Shown here piece after piece: positions 12,201 to 25,021 of a DNA stretch of 64,000 nt. Source of the stretch: Kappaphycus alvarezii (taxonomy: Eukaryota; Rhodophyta; Florideophyceae; Gigartinales; Solieriaceae); assembly GCA_002205965.3 (NCBI GenBank), contig NADL03000635.1:496001-560000 (forward strand). Direction: 5' to 3'. Both the position numbers and the translations under genes were made by a program. The notes under the pieces are model-generated. The model saw only the letters and a program-made list of their open reading frames with translations. It made no database searches and had not been told where the DNA came from. The number at the start of each line of letters is the position of its first letter. Within the stretch, counting starts at the first letter, position 1.

Positions 12201-13601
12201 TTCGTTGGCAGAGAGAGGTTTTTGCCAGAGGAAAGTTTATAACATCATACGACGAAAGATGTTGGTTGGGTGGCCTAGGATAGAAATAGGCTTATCCTAG
12301 ATGGTGTTATGTCCGCGAACATAGCTTTATAGTAGGGAGCAGCTGTTAGCATGCAAAATAGGAGTGTACAGTAGTGGTGGGGTTTCTGATCTTGAATGAA
12401 CGCAGCAAGGGTATAGTTATGTGAGGGCGAAGATAGTATTCTCGAGGAGAGTTTGAGCCATCAAAATTTACAGTTCATATCCTAGCATTTTGCATGATAT
12501 AGAATCCGGAGGTTCGGTGAATAGGAGTTGGTAGAAGTGCCTATGAAAAGTGGGGTTGCGAGCAGGGCGATGGGCATTAGATTCAATCCTGGAGGTAGAG
12601 GGGAGAGACTATTGTAGGCAATACTTGTGGCAGATGGAAGACAGGATAGGTTTGTAACAGAGATAGATCGCAGCCGTTGCAAGGTTGCGAGGACAAGGGG
12701 AAATTGAAGTTGAAGGGGGAGGGGGAGTTTCCAGGAGAGGTATGCATGGGAAGCGGAGAGGGCCGACGGTATCCGGTCTTCGATCGAGGGATGTAAGGAA
12801 GAACGAATAAGGTAGGAAAAGCAGAACACAGCAGGGCTGTAGTTGGAGAGGGATGATATCCTCTTCGTCAAGATCAGGGCGAGGTCTCAAGATAAAACTA
12901 CAAAGAAGCACAGAGCCAGGCATCATCGTAGGAGCCTCTATAAATGGCTCCGAGTTCCCTTTGCAGATTCATATCAAAATGATTTGAACTCCAAAGTTTT
13001 TATTGTGGCTGGGTATTTAGAGGAAAATAGATTATCTGAGACGATCTCAAGATACTTGAGGGCATACCATAGTTCCCGGAATGTAGCAGTCTGGGCCTGA
13101 TGATTGCGCGAAAAGCCCTTTGTTTCCATCTAATGAATCAAGAATTGGAATTGAAGCTATGCTACCGAACGTGTACAGGAGCGTAATTATGTGAATGAGT
13201 GCGACTGCCAGCCTTGAATTTCCCCAGATTAACAAAAAAAACCCGCAATTCAATCTATTTGTATTGGGCGCAGGAAAGAGGCGGCAGATTATTAATTTAT
13301 AAAAATATTTCCGTCGACATCCTACCATATCTGGAGCAGAGCTACCAGGAACGTCTGGTGACGGCGGATGTGGAAAGGGCGGATAGAAGGTGCATAAAGA
13401 TGCATAGAACTTGGGTCACTATGATGCGTGCCGGTACGACAGGAGACAGAATCAGTGCCAAAAAGGTGCAAGCGAGATGTAGGGAATTTTACGGGGTGGT
13501 GGAAGAGGGTTAAGGGGCTTAGATCTCTTGGAGTGTTTTGGGGAAACAAGGAAAAGATGAGTCAGTTTGGAGAAGAGCAGGGAATACCTTAAAAAGATGC
13601 T

Positions 13602-14960
13602 CGATAGGTATAAATATTTAGGGAAAGAGATGCTCAGAACTAATTAACCCAAGAAGTAGGTGTTGCAAACGACAAAAGAGCTACCATGGTATAGTTGAGA
13701 GAACACAAAGAGGTAGCTGAGGACAATAGTTCAAGGGACTACAAGCGAGTATGGAAGGGGCATGGTCCACCACCTTTGCTCTTAGACCAGCGTAATAAGC
13801 ATTTCTTGCGTCTGAAGTTGGCTCTCAGCTTCCTAAATAGTTGGGAATGGACTTTAGGTTTTCTTCCAACTAGATTCAATAATCCAAGAGATTGCTGTTT
13901 AACAATGTTGTATTTAAATTTCAGGTGACCTTAAAGTATCAAATAAGTGTCTTAGCTACCGTATGATGCACCAAAACAAATCATATGGCTGATAAAGACT
14001 AACTATAGGATAATTTCAGAATATATATCTACCAATACATCTCACAACCATTTTATTTGAGTTCAGAACTAAAATAATCCTGCAAAATATACATTATTTC
14101 AATAAAATGTCTAAACGTTCCGTCGCACAACTCAGAATGATAGATGGCCTCATCAGACATGTTAAGATCCTGCAACCCTTCATCACAAACCTCAGCTCCA
14201 TCCCAGCTCGAACAGTCAGAGATAAATATTGTGGCCTCCTTCTCCCCTCCGTGTCCCTCAGCAACTCCCCAACAGTTTTACACCGTCGGTTTCCATGGGG
14301 CTACAAAGTTCTTCTTATCCTGAGATCCCTCCAAATCCACCTCAGTCTCCTCTAAGTCCTCTGTGTCCCCTATGAAGAGCCAACAAGCCCAATACCGAAA
14401 ACACTGACGCTCCATTCTTCTGAAGTACTCATCGAGGTCCATTGGCCCATTATCGACCAAGTCTAGGCCAATAATGGGACGCGGAGTCCTATTTGATTTG
14501 TTGATGGTAAAAGACAGGCGGAAGTGGGTCGTGTTGATTGAAAATTCGGGTGAGCTTATGTGGTTGTTGGTGGTAGGGATGATGCTTCAGCGACGGTTCT
14601 ATAGCACTTTAAATTGGGGCATGTATTCAGTAACTTCCACAGTTCTGTTGAAAGAAAAAAATGGAAGGGATATTGCAGACTTGAATTTGCATGAATTTTG
14701 GGGCAGATAAAAACCTGTTAGATAAGATATAGGAACTTATTTTGGAGACAGAAAAGAGTCACGAGTTGAAACTTTTCCTTTTGAAAAGAAGCCCGAAATA
14801 TTCAAAGATAAATTAGAAAGTGGAGTGGTACAGCGAAATAGGATTCTTCATATGAAAGGACTTTGAAGAATTTGATTTTGGAAAAGAGGATAGTTTTAAA
14901 CAATAAATATTCAAGGAGTTGTGGGAAAGTACCATTTATCCATAAAAAAATGCCCTTCTC
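13602..14960 (-). repeat. Decayed copy of the approximately 1.5 kb LTR-like unit (copy D)
   Basis: Starts CGATAGGTATAAATATTTAG, collinear with GATAGGGATAAAT of the intact unit. It continues through ACCCAAGAAGTAGGTGTTGC, GGCATGGTCCACCACC and GTCTGAAGTTGGCTCTCAG, then TCACGAGTTGAAA and GAGTGGTACAGCGAA near 14750-14840. On the minus strand 14278-14480 encodes IIGLDLVDNGPMDLDEYFRR, a diverged form of the unit's N-terminal module, and the downstream acidic part is partly retained. The right end is estimated from the intact copies' length. Confidence 0.65.
14278..14490 (-). pseudogene. LTR acidic-protein ORF, diverged copy D
   Basis: A minus-strand frame carries the recognisable module (G-L-D-L...NGP.D.DEYFRR) followed by an acidic stretch (DTEDLEETEVDLEGS). 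Function unknown. It is shorter than the intact ORF at 29044-29616 and its C-terminal half is lost. Copies this diverged still matching in the same residues suggests either long coding constraint or a short remaining homologous block; an alignment would decide. Confidence 0.5.
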
Positions 14961-17900
14961 GAAAGATTCTTGGACAGCTTTGAGATGGAGAAAGTGCAGA
15001 GATACAGACCTTTGATGCATGAAAGGAGAGGATTCCTTGTACCACGCATCGAGTACCCAAATCCTCCCGTTTAATAGCCTTAGCAAGTGAAAGCGAAGTA
15101 GTTCAGTGAGGAAGAAAGCCTAGGAAAAGTGGTTAAGGGTTTCTCGTATCGAACTATAGCGAAGATCAACCTTAAGGACCGCGGAAGTCCGTTTAATTGT
15201 TTCAGAATAGTGGGGCTTCATCGGATGGAGGCAAAGTGGTTGACGATGGTCACACATAGGCTGACGATGTCATCGTGGAGGAAGCTCAGAAGGCAACTGA
15301 AGGTTTAGATGCGAGCGGGGAACAGAATGCTTGAAAGGGCACAGCTGATAATCTGTAGCGTAGTTTATGATGAAAGTGGTTTAATTATGGAGTAGGTGAT
15401 CAGGAGAATTTTAAAGATGAGTGAAGCGAACTGTTTGCATTCCTCGGAAATTGAGGGGAGGTAGGAGGTTTTTTTTGAACGCTTGGGGGTACTTGCTGAC
15501 TATGGAGTTGGCCATGTTGCGTAGACTGGGGAGCCGGGTGATGGTCGACCGTCTTGCAACCATTGGTATCAGGCTGGTGATTGGTCGGACGGGAAAAGTT
15601 TGTAAATGTTCGATAGGGGGTGAGGTCAGACGGCCACCAGAAACTCCGACGTCGTTACAAGAAAGGTAATCATATACAGTGCGCTCAGCGACTGATAATG
15701 AGGTAGCAGATAACGGGTGCTTTATCAACAGTGAGTTTCCGACTAGCGACGCGCAATCTCTTTGCGTAACTTCTGGAGCGTTGATGCCGTCTCTTATCTG
15801 TAATTTTGATTTCTTCGAACTATAAAATATCATGGAATCGAATTCACGTCAGAGGGCGGAGATCGTCGTGAACGCATTGTAGGAAAGTTGAATGAAGCGA
15901 AGATGGCGTTAAGGGGCGGAATTGTGTAAGATAAGGGGATCTTCTGTCGAAACCACGTAACAAGAGCCTGGAAATCCTCCACTGCCGAGAGCGAGAGGTT
16001 CCATGAACCGCAAACTTTTTTGAAGATGTAATGTAGTCGAATTTCTTCTCGTTGCTACCAATTAGGCCGAGAGTATCCTAATGAAATGTAGTAGAATCTT
16101 GTTCCAATATGCAAAGGGCAGAACGGTCTTGCCACTAGACCACCGTATGCATTCCTGGGATGGGGAGAAAAGTGGTCAGCTTGACCGAGGGGTTCAGTCT
16201 AGGAGCCTAAAGATAAGAAAAAACGTTGAGAGCTGATGAAACAGGTACAGTGGACGGAGTTTTGACGTTATCCGGGCTATGAAGTATGGCAGAAGCATGA
16301 AAAACATCCTGAGTGACAGAAAAGGGACAAATAAATCTGCTAATGGCAGTACAGGGAGAGAAGAAATCATGGTGATGATTAAGCTAGAGCGAGGGTTTTT
16401 GTTGAGAGAAAAGATCAAATCCTCCGTGGCGCGAAAATAGTAGAATTGAGAGATGCATGGTTTCACTGAGGAATAGTCGTAGAGACCGAATATTGTCCCA
16501 GAAGGGAGCAGGACTAGGCAGAGAAGTCAAGAGAGGCGATGGGGAGAGAAAGAAGCGCGGAATCGCGGGATACAGCATCTTTCACTGACGGCATGGCAGG
16601 AAAGATAAAGGCTTTGCGGAGGCGCGAATGTGAGAATGAAATAAGGGGGTTTGAAAGTGGAGTGTTTGATTGAGTACAACAGACGCTGTGGACCAGATCA
16701 ATAAGGAATAGCAGGCCACAGCCGTGAGCACGGCGAAAATTGGAAACAGCTAGAAAAAGGGTGAATGGGAGTGGGGAGAGAAGAAGGATTTGCCTTTCTG
16801 TGTATATTTCCAAGAGTTGGAGATTGATGCGGGAAGGAGGCGGGGTTGCTACTTGCCTGCAGGAGGAAGCAATCGAGAGCCGAGTGCGTCAGGAGGAAGT
16901 TAAGATTAGATCTCATGCTATTATGGTCTATCATCCCACGTTTTCCAGGTCTCTGACTATTTTATATACAATCATCTCCCTTCAAACTCTTGTAACAGGA
17001 CTTATGAATCGCAACAACTGTATTAAGCTCAAAGAACTGGCAGAATAATCTTTGGTCCTCAATACCACAATTCTAAGCTGAAAAATGCAAGAGTTGAACT
17101 AAAAATACCATGTTATATTCGTAAATAGGATCACTCCAAAACTTGAAGCCAATCTTTCCCTGAGTAATTAAGTATAGAGGATTTAAGCTTACATGTCAAG
17201 ACGAAATTAATGCCCCCAGATCATTTCAGAGAACAGACTGGAGACCATTCATCAGGAATTCAGCTTCTGACAATTATTCGGCTGCAGCATCGAGTAACAC
17301 TGAAATATTTTTGAACATCTCTATTTATCTACACTCTGTTCACTGTCCGACTCTGTGCGAGGCTCTAATAGAGAAATAATTTTGGTGCTTACTACCTGGG
17401 GCACTGACGATGGTTTCCGGAGAGGAGTAGATTAGCGTCGCCCTAGAAATGAGAGGAAGGGTGATTTCTTATCATACTCGGGCATTATACGAATTTATAG
17501 TTCGAAAAATAGGGAATTTGTCTACTTTGAGGGTTCCAAGGGCTAAAAGCAGGAATGTAAATGTGGTAAACCCAGCAATCAAGTAAAGAAGGGGACTTCA
17601 GACGTCTTCCTTCTGTATAGATAAGCAGTTGGCGCTTAATGACAGTTTCTATCGAATTTAAGTACATAAGTTTCCAGAAATAACTGTAAGACCCGTTACG
17701 GTAGCTCTTCCGAACAATTTTAATGCTTTGCTCCGCCGCGCTTCAATTTAGAGTGTCTGAAGAAAGAACAGATGGAGAATTACTAGCATGGCTGATTACA
17801 AAAGTCCGTTGCCAACCCAACTTGTTCAGTCCCGGCTCTTCTCAATAAAGGAAGCTCTACTAATATCTAGCCCCTATCAACCATGGCTCTCGGTCTATTT

Positions 17901-20900
17901 CCCTGATCATGCCCTGATACGGTAGTTGCATAAAAAGAAGTAGAAAAAACGACAATCTGGATTCTTTTTCCTATTTTTTGATTGAATGCCTCTGTCTCAA
18001 CTCCTTAGCTTTTCGTAAGAAAATAAAACGGATAGAAACCGATCAAAATAGCTCTTGTTTTGCGTGTAAAGTTGAGAGTTACTCCTGAAAAGTTTCGAAA
18101 GAGAAAAAAATATCTTTTTTTCACCGATGAGCCTTAAAATTCTATTTTGAATGCTGCGAAGTCTTCGTTGAAATTCTTTTTTCCCGTCTCCAGGAACTTT
18201 TGGACCTAAATATTCTGCTTTTCTTAGTCTGTTGGACCCGCAATACTTTGATTTAAACTTCAAAGAATTTTTGCTGCCGCTGGGCTAGATATTCAGGGGT
18301 TCATGCTTCTCCGAGTCTATGTTTCGCATCCCTATGTTTGCTAAATTCGCAACTCATTATTTCTTTTATTATATATGGACCAACCTTAAGACTCTTGCTG
18401 TCTTAGTAGACCCTAACAAGAAGTATAAAAGATTTAAATATTTTCTTCTTTACCTTCATTCAAGTCAAAACAAATTTGGTGAGAAGCGTTGTGGGCAGTT
18501 TTGAGTGAATTTATGCCTCAACGAACTCTTTCTTGAACCCTAAAATATCCAAAAACCTACCAGATACAGTGAGATCTGAGACTCTGAACATTTCTCTGTC
18601 TCCGTTCACAAATTTTCGCAGGGTCACAGATCGAATCCCGCATAAACGGCCATTCTTACCCTTAGAGGAAATCAGAGGACAAATCGCGCTACTACCTCGA
18701 AATACAGACAGAAAGATATCTTATTTTGGAGCTCTATGTAAAAGCTTCTTAAAAAGCTCAAAAGAGCACAATGAATATTATGGACATTAATACTCGCACA
18801 AAGAGAGCTACGCTCAGAAAAGATGTAAGCACAGCAACTTTTCTGAAGATTAACTCGAAAAATGTCTCTTCATAGCCACATTCTTACGGAACTTTTGCTC
18901 TTGAGTACCAAATTCCGTGTTTTTAAAACTCTTAATGTTTCTTTCCCGAACTGATGGTGCAGAGCGCAAGTTTCACTTCGAGAAGGGCCACAAGTACATG
19001 ATTTACGCAGAATTTTTCTAGTTGTTGATTAGTAAATACGTCTAAAATGTAAGGCGGCTTAAGGTCAGGTGGACTACAGAGAAATTTCGCATGAATTCAC
19101 TAATCGAAGAGAAGAAAAGCTTGGATACAAGTCGTTTTCTCATATCTCTGAGCTTGTGACTCTCAATACCAAGAAATTAGATAAACTTATTAAGGCCTTC
19201 ATTCAGTTCTAAGACAGGCCAAGTATTCCGATTCCGAACGAAACATCACAAGGTAATTCGCACGATAAGTTAGTGATGACTTTCTATGAGTTGGTACAAA
19301 AACTGCGTCAAATTCTCCTTCCCGCCGGAAGGGGAATTGATGCCTGGATAATATACACTATACCAGAAAAATGATAGGAAATTGATTAACATGACACAAT
19401 AAGGACTAAATCCAGCAAAAAGAGCCATCGCAGTAATCTAAAATGTTACGGAAAAAGCAGTTAAGACATTTCTCATGCTTACTAGTTTATAATTTCCCGA
19501 AGTCGCCGAAGATGCCACAAATGTTGAGCCCAGAACTGGAAACCGAGCAACTTTTGCACATCTTCTGCCACAGAGGAGCATTAATGGCGCCGCATCCGAA
19601 ATGGGGAATCTTCTAACCACCTTTTAGCTGGCTTTATCAGGAACTTCGTCATGCAATGCTGAAGAGGGCTGTTGCCGTACCAATCTTGGCAATAAGGTGT
19701 AAATTGAAGCCCTTCTACCCAACCCAGGTTCACCACTTGTAGACATACTAGTGCACTTCATACGTCTGTCTGACATCGAGACGACTAAAACTGGTCGAGA
19801 GTGACACTCTAGCCTGGAACTCAAAGAGAGATACTAGGAACCGATAAAACGCACAAATCGTAAAATGATGGCAGCCAAACTAGAATCAGACAAATAACTA
19901 GCCCTATTATGCTCAGTTATATCAATAAAGGTCCCGCTTGGACCACATGGACTCATCTTCTCTGCTATAGTCTTTAGTGAATTCCCAAAATTGTATGAAA
20001 ACGACAAGAATCGTCCTATAGGATTTATCTTACTCGAAATAGCAAAATAGAAGCTAGCGCACGAAAAGAAATGGAATCGCAAATGTATAGTCTCAAGCGC
20101 TGTGGTGATCTCTAACATTATTTTCAAAATTCAAGTGAAAGATCGTATCAGGTTGAGGACCAAGTACTCTTCTGGAGAGAAAGAGTTTCCTCGAGCTATA
20201 TCGATGAATGGATGTGCTCCTCACAAATTTCTGGTAATGAATCCAAAATGGAACTTGTGTTTTTTCGTAGCTCAGATACAAGCCCACCAATTTCGTTCAA
20301 CGTAGCCCCAGTGAAACCCTACTTCACACCAGAAGCTCTCTCATCTAATTCTCTGACAGAACTTTAGGGAAAATCTTACCAGTTTGTGTCACCGCATGAC
20401 GTCTTACGTTTGGCGACAGCTGTACTTTTTGAACAAAATGAGGTAATAAAACCCCCAAAATGGCCAAAGCAAAGATGAAAGAGATAAAAGCTCTACTCGA
20501 TTGAGGAAACATTAACGCAATACTCCGAGAAAAAAAGCTTGATGGGAAGCTTTTACCGGAAAATTTCCTACTCTCATTAAAACCGTCTGTTGATTGTAAA
20601 ATGAAGTATAATACATCCCATATAACTAGCGGATATTCTGAAAATTACAAATATTTTGTTTCATAACTCCTTGACGTCAAAATCTCAGTCTTTGCGATTA
20701 TTAATTGCGATTTCAGCCATTTTGTGTTCCATTTTTACACCACAGACATCACCCGAGTATATTTTCTGTCTTCCGAGCCTATTTCAAGAAACATGTTCAA
20801 AGAAAATTCTGTGCCATAGTTTGAAGTCGAACCAGGTCAGTTTTTGAAGCTCCTTCAATCACTGTAAAGTTTTAAAACGTATTATATCTTTGGCAAACGA

Positions 20901-21910
20901 TTACCGGCAAACAACACCGATAAGAAATGAGTAAGAAAATTCTTCGCGTAGACCCAGCTCTCTAGTTCCTAATCACAGAAACAGCTCTCAATGTAGTCAG
21001 CGGAACCTACGTTGAGGAACTTCTCCGCAGTGTACAAGAATAATTTTGGAAGCTCTTTAAGCTTAACAACGAGTGGTCCGAAATGAAATAAGAATAGGCG
21101 ATAACCTCTGATTTTATCAGCTTTATACAGGAAAAAAAGGGCAGAATTGTATTTGCAGACCAAATTTTGTACCTGTGAAGATTGCGATGCGTATTAGCTC
21201 GCGCACAGATCATTCAAAAGTTTCCGATTTATGCGAGTGCAATTAACATACCTCAAAAATTCCAGGCGAGACTTTCTCTTCGTGAGTACATAGCTTTCAA
21301 ATATTACCCACTAGATGTTCTACTCAAATCTGTCGCAACTATTGAAACGGGTGAACACAGCAACTAAATAAGCAGTCTATAATCTTATTCAGCAAGAGAT
21401 ACCAAAACTGCACATCAAGACCTTTCGTATAGTTTTATTGCAGGACTCACTACTCGCAAACAACCTATATACTACGTTACAGCTCAGAAATATCGTATTT
21501 ATAACTGATGGTGGAGATAGAGTAGCATCTATTTAGATTAAACCCTGAAATCTATTCGAGTCACTAGATTGGCAATTCATGGTGAAGAAGTCGATTTTTC
21601 TAAAACGTTTAATGTTTTGAATGCACTTTCAGAAGATTTAAGACTATATCAGTCAAGCATATTCCTTTATAACTGCTGAACGACAGAAATTTAATGTTTG
21701 GTTTCATTTCGAAGATATTCCTCACATCCGGGAAGCGAACGATGCTCGACGTTGCCGCTGCCAGATTGTTCCAGCATTCCATAATCTATCCTAGATTTTT
21801 CAATAAAATGTTCCCTTCCCCATCCCTTTTTGTCACTTTGACCTGACTAATTTCTTCAGCGATGGATACATTACCGGCATCCGTCAACTTTTTATCCTTT
21901 CTGTTTTGTA
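14961..21910. other. Featureless region; no supported genes
   Basis: About 7 kb without a frame I recognise. The purine-rich part at 16450-16930 and the AT-rich part at 17700-21400 contain only short frames. The longest open frame (15411-15833) is listed separately. Confidence 0.4.
15411..15833 (-). CDS. Unknown ORF, about 140 codons
   Basis: A 140-codon open frame on the minus strand. I do not recognise the product. It has no obvious signal peptide, membrane segment or metal-binding motif; its middle is basic with repeated Ser/Thr (for example RRSTITRLPS) and it contains SIVSKYPQAFKKN. It lies in a transposon-relic landscape with no supporting neighbour, so it may be a chance frame. Confidence 0.2.
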   Translation of the reverse strand: MIFYSSKKSKLQIRDGINAPEVTQRDCASLVGNSLLIKHPLSATSLSVAERTVYDYLSCNDVGVSGGRLTSPPIEHLQTFPVRPITSLIPMVARRSTITRLPSLRNMANSIVSKYPQAFKKNLLPPLNFRGMQTVRFTHL

Positions 21911-21916
21911 AACTTT

Positions 21917-22843
21917 TCATCTCTTGCCCTTATTCGCTTCCCGCGTCCGATAAAGTTGCAAGTCTGTTATTTTTTTAGACCAGTAGTTGCTCTCGTGGTG
22001 CCCGTAACGGCCGCACTTGCCACAAAGAGTATTTCTGTGTGGATTCTCGGGACACCTATTTGCAAAGTGTCCAGGCTTGTGACAGTAGGAGCAGACTTCT
22101 GCTGCCTTCGGGATCCCAGACTGACCCTTCTTAATGGTAAGAGTAAGGCTCTCCAACTGCGAAGTTATCATGTCAAGTCGATTGTCGAACCGGGTTTCCT
22201 GCCGTTCTTCCGATTTCTTGACATCGCTCCTGACAGATTCCAATGCCGCTGCACTGGTAGCTGGATTGAAAGTTTTGTTCAGGATGAACGGAGAACATTG
22301 ATTTACGGCCCCGTTTCGGTATATTACTCAGAGATTGAAATGTTTCCGAATTTTTAACGAACTCGACTATGGTACCCTTAAGTTCATCAATAGAGTGAAG
22401 GCCCGTGATGAGAAGGAAGTCAGAGAGACGCTAATCCTGCATTGCCGCCTTGCGTAGCGTTCCGTACTTGGCTTGGGCGTTGAAACCAGTCTTTTCGTAG
22501 AGATCACACAAGTATACCAATGAGCTTAATAAATCGTCGAAGTTGAGCCGGGCCTCTATGGCGGCACGAATCATCTCATCTGGTTCCACCTCCTTAGCAT
22601 ATTCTCCCATAAGCCACTCACATACCTCACCGAAGTTGCGCCCACTACCATCAAGGGACCACCCTTCAATAAACTTAGCTTTGTATTTGACTTTTGCGTC
22701 ACCAGAAAGATATGCGAAGATACTTGCGGCCTTCTCCTCATCGCTTTTTTCTAGCATTAAAACATTACCATATGTGTAAAAAAACTCTTCAACGTCTTCA
22801 TTCTTGCTCCCTGTGATCGATATACGAGCAGTATTATGATCCA
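21917..22843 (-). pseudogene. gag: LTR-retrotransposon gag, nucleocapsid with two zinc knuckles
   Basis: The minus-strand ATG at about 22843 starts MDHNTARISITGSKNEDVEE, followed by a helical capsid-like region (EEFFYTYGNVLML, IFAYLSGDAKVKYKAKF). After at least one stop or frameshift (about 22430-22250) it continues into a C-terminal part with zinc knuckles CSYCHKPGHFANRC and CGKCGRYGHHESNYW (CX2CX4HX4C, the second lacking its final Cys). This layout is gag of a Ty3/Gypsy-like element; the product would package element RNA. It begins about 100 bp inside the LTR-like unit at 22941-24441, where a gag gene behind a 5' LTR is expected. No pol is visible downstream (below 21900). Confidence 0.75.
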
Positions 22844-22924
22844 TTGCTGCAAAAAAATAAAAGAAAATCAAACTGCAAGCGGACCTAATACTTCACAACT
22901 CGATTACCTCGGGAGCAACCCCCT

Positions 22925-22939
22925 CCACAAGAGTACCCA
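22925..22939 (-). other. Putative primer-binding site next to LTR copy A
   Basis: On the minus strand the sequence immediately after the LTR end (CTATCT) is T then TGGGTACTCTTGTGG. A TGG-initial segment 0-3 bases past an LTR is the usual tRNA primer-binding site. I did not match it to a specific tRNA. Confidence 0.4.
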
Positions 22940-22940
22940 A

Positions 22941-24441
22941 AGATAGGGATAAATCGGCAGGGGAAGAGATCCTCAGAACCCATTACCCCAAGAAGGAGGT
23001 GTTGCAAGCGACAAAAGTGCTAACGTGGTATAGTTGAACGAACAAAAAGGAGTGGATAGGAAAAACAGTTGAAAGGGCTACAAGCAAGTATGGAAGGGGC
23101 AGGTTCTACCACCTATGCTTAGTGGCTAGCGTAAAATAAACTCTTCTTGGGTCTGAAGTTGACTCTCAACTTCCTAACTATTTGGGACTGGGGTTGAAGT
23201 TGTCTGCCAACTTGCTTGACCTCTCCACGAGGAAGCAGTTTACTGAGCTTATATAGACTTTTGGATACCCCTAAAGTCTGAACAAAACTACAGAAGGTAC
23301 CAGAAAGTGTAGACAAACAATTTGTGTGCATGATATACTCTAAAAAAAGATACCTAAGAAACTAACAATTAATGAGGTCCTCTTATTTCCCATTCTCTAA
23401 ATCAGATCCAAACAGCTCCTCTAAAATATCTATGCTGTCCAAGCAGTCCCAAAAAAATATCTACGAACGGCCCATAGCTCTCTTTTCCCTCCTTGGAGAT
23501 ATCTAAACTACTAAAGATATCTTCATCCGGTTCCAGCGTCGGCACCACTTGTTCCATACTCTCCAGTCCAGGCCCCACCAGTCCAACACTTTCCATGCCC
23601 CCTGTTCCCTCATCCACCTCGTCCTCGTCCCGTCCTCCCCATCCTCCTCCTCCTTCTCTTTCTTCTCCCCATCCTCCTCCCCATCCTTTTCCCCATCCTT
23701 CTCCCCATCCTCCTCTTCCTCCCCATACTTCTCCCGAGTCTCATACATTAGCTGAGGGGCTAACCATTCCTCGAAGGACTCCCCACTCTCCTCCTCGACT
23801 TTCTCAGTCTCGTCCTCACTGACCTCCCCCGCCTCTTCTTCTATGGAGAGGCGGCGAACGAACTCGATGATTTTCTTCTTAGTTTGCCGCCGGATGTAGT
23901 CGTCGGCATCGGTTGGCCCGTAAGCGGCGAGACGGAGGCCATTGATGGGACGGGAAGGGCGGATTTTGGAGATAGGGACAGAGGGGCGATTTGACGTCAT
24001 ATTTCTGGAAAAGGGGTGAGTGGGGTTGCGGATGTTGACAGAAATGTTAATCAGCTTATCGAATTGTTGGCGGTAGGAGTGATGCTTCAGCGATAATGCT
24101 ATAGCACTTTAAATAGAGACATGTCTTTGGTAATCATCATGGTCTTGGTAAAAAAAAGGGGATGCTGTGGCCTTGCATTTGCATGAATTCGGGGGCATCA
24201 TAAAAATCTGCGTGATAAAATATCGTAACTGTATTTGGGAGGCGAAGTGACCACGAATTGAAAGGCGTCTCTTTGGAGGAGGAGAACCAAATATTCAAAC
24301 ATAAAATAGAAAATGGAGTTGTACAGTGAATTTGAATTCATATAGGAAAAAGATATTCAGAATTTGTTTTGGAAAGACAAAGGTAGGACGATTGGTCAAG
24401 GACGGATTTCAAGTTGCGAACAGGACCTTTTCTGTTCCGAC
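22941..24441 (-). repeat. Approximately 1.5 kb LTR encoding an acidic protein (copy A, 5' LTR of gag element)
   Basis: A 1501 bp unit nearly identical to the reverse complement of 28601-30103 and homologous to 33654-35141. Read on the minus strand it starts TGTCGGAACAG and ends CCCTATCT, consistent with LTR ends (TG...CA, the last base changed). It lies directly upstream of a gag gene in the same orientation, with a TGG-initial primer-site candidate between them, so it is the expected 5' LTR. Internally it has a TATA-like box (complement of CTTTAAATAG, about 24108), then the acidic-protein ORF (24000-23402, frameshifted here), then about 450 bp without coding. Flanking target duplication is not clear, as expected if the other LTR is missing. 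Confidence 0.75.
23402..24000 (-). pseudogene. LTR-encoded acidic protein, copy A (frameshifted)
   Basis: Starts MTSNRPSVPISKIRPSRPIN and stays identical in plan to the intact copy at 29044. The conserved N-terminal module has G-L-R-L, YGPTDADDYIRRQ and the basic stretch KKKIIEFVRRL, followed by Glu-rich repeats made of a 12 bp unit (DGEK/DGEE). A frameshift near 23630 throws it into a basic frame; the original frame resumes as a second open segment (23617-23402, with DEGTGGMESVGLVGPGLESM). Function unknown; the acidic low-complexity C-terminal half suggests interaction with basic partners, which is inference only. Confidence 0.6.
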
Positions 24442-24790
24442 AGTCCCATCACCAACAGGTTAGTGTCCTTCTCCGTGGCCGTAAAAACTCCACTCTCGCG
24501 TCATGAAATCTGCCCATCGACGACTTCAGGTGTTTTATTGGAATTCTGCGACAAACACCTAGGTGGAAGATTGGAGCTCCCAGCTACTAGCTGACGGGCG
24601 CGGAGTGTTCGATACCGCAGTCCAGTTTATCATAGGCCTGTTTCTGTGGGGAAAAAGAGCAGCCACGAAAGGCGTTATGGGATTCTCTGGGATGTCCGAG
24701 TCATGCCAATTTCCTTAGTCCTCGCCTTCCTCTCCGTAGCAGTCTATCAAATCGGACATGGGGACGGTGAAACGAACACCGTAAATGGGT
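24442..24790. other. Unassigned flank of LTR copy A
   Basis: About 350 bp with no recognisable gene. It does not resemble the RT gene that flanks the other two LTR copies. Confidence 0.4.
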
Positions 24791-24879
24791 TTGAAATGTT
24801 GGGTAAGATGGGGCGGTTTACTTAATATTCCTGATAAGAGCAATCACAGACGAGGCCAAAGTAGGTAGGTGGAACAGTT

Positions 24880-24919
24880 TTTGGGTGGTTTACTCTTGGA
24901 AGATATATCTGATCTACTA
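24880..24919 (-). mobile_element. Short 3'-end copy of RLE family 1
   Basis: About 40 bp matching the family 1 terminus (TTTTGGGTGGTTTACTCTTG, AGATATATCTGATCTACTA). Its right edge is the target of the next insertion. Confidence 0.65.
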
Positions 24920-25021
24920 TGGGGAAAGTTTGATTGTTTTACTATTGGAAGATATATCCGATCTATCCCACGGTTTTCCAGACAACTACAATCGACTCAA
25001 AAAGGGTATACCGACACAGTA
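24920..25021 (-). mobile_element. 102 bp 3'-end insertion of RLE family 1 into another copy, with target duplication
   Basis: Flanked by ATCTACTA at 24912-24919 and 25022-25029 (8 bp). The left duplication is itself the end of the preceding short copy, so one truncated copy landed at the edge of another. Contains the 3' UTR from the complement of ATTACTGTGTCGG to the terminus. Confidence 0.75.

Noticed and set aside
12482-12926. Pro/Leu/Ser-rich minus-strand ORFs
   Set aside because: They come from a purine-rich plus strand and show no conserved motif.
23493-23822. Pro/Ser-rich ORFs opposite the acidic LTR ORF (also 29293-29496)
   Set aside because: They are antisense readings of the DGEE/DGEK repeat tract.
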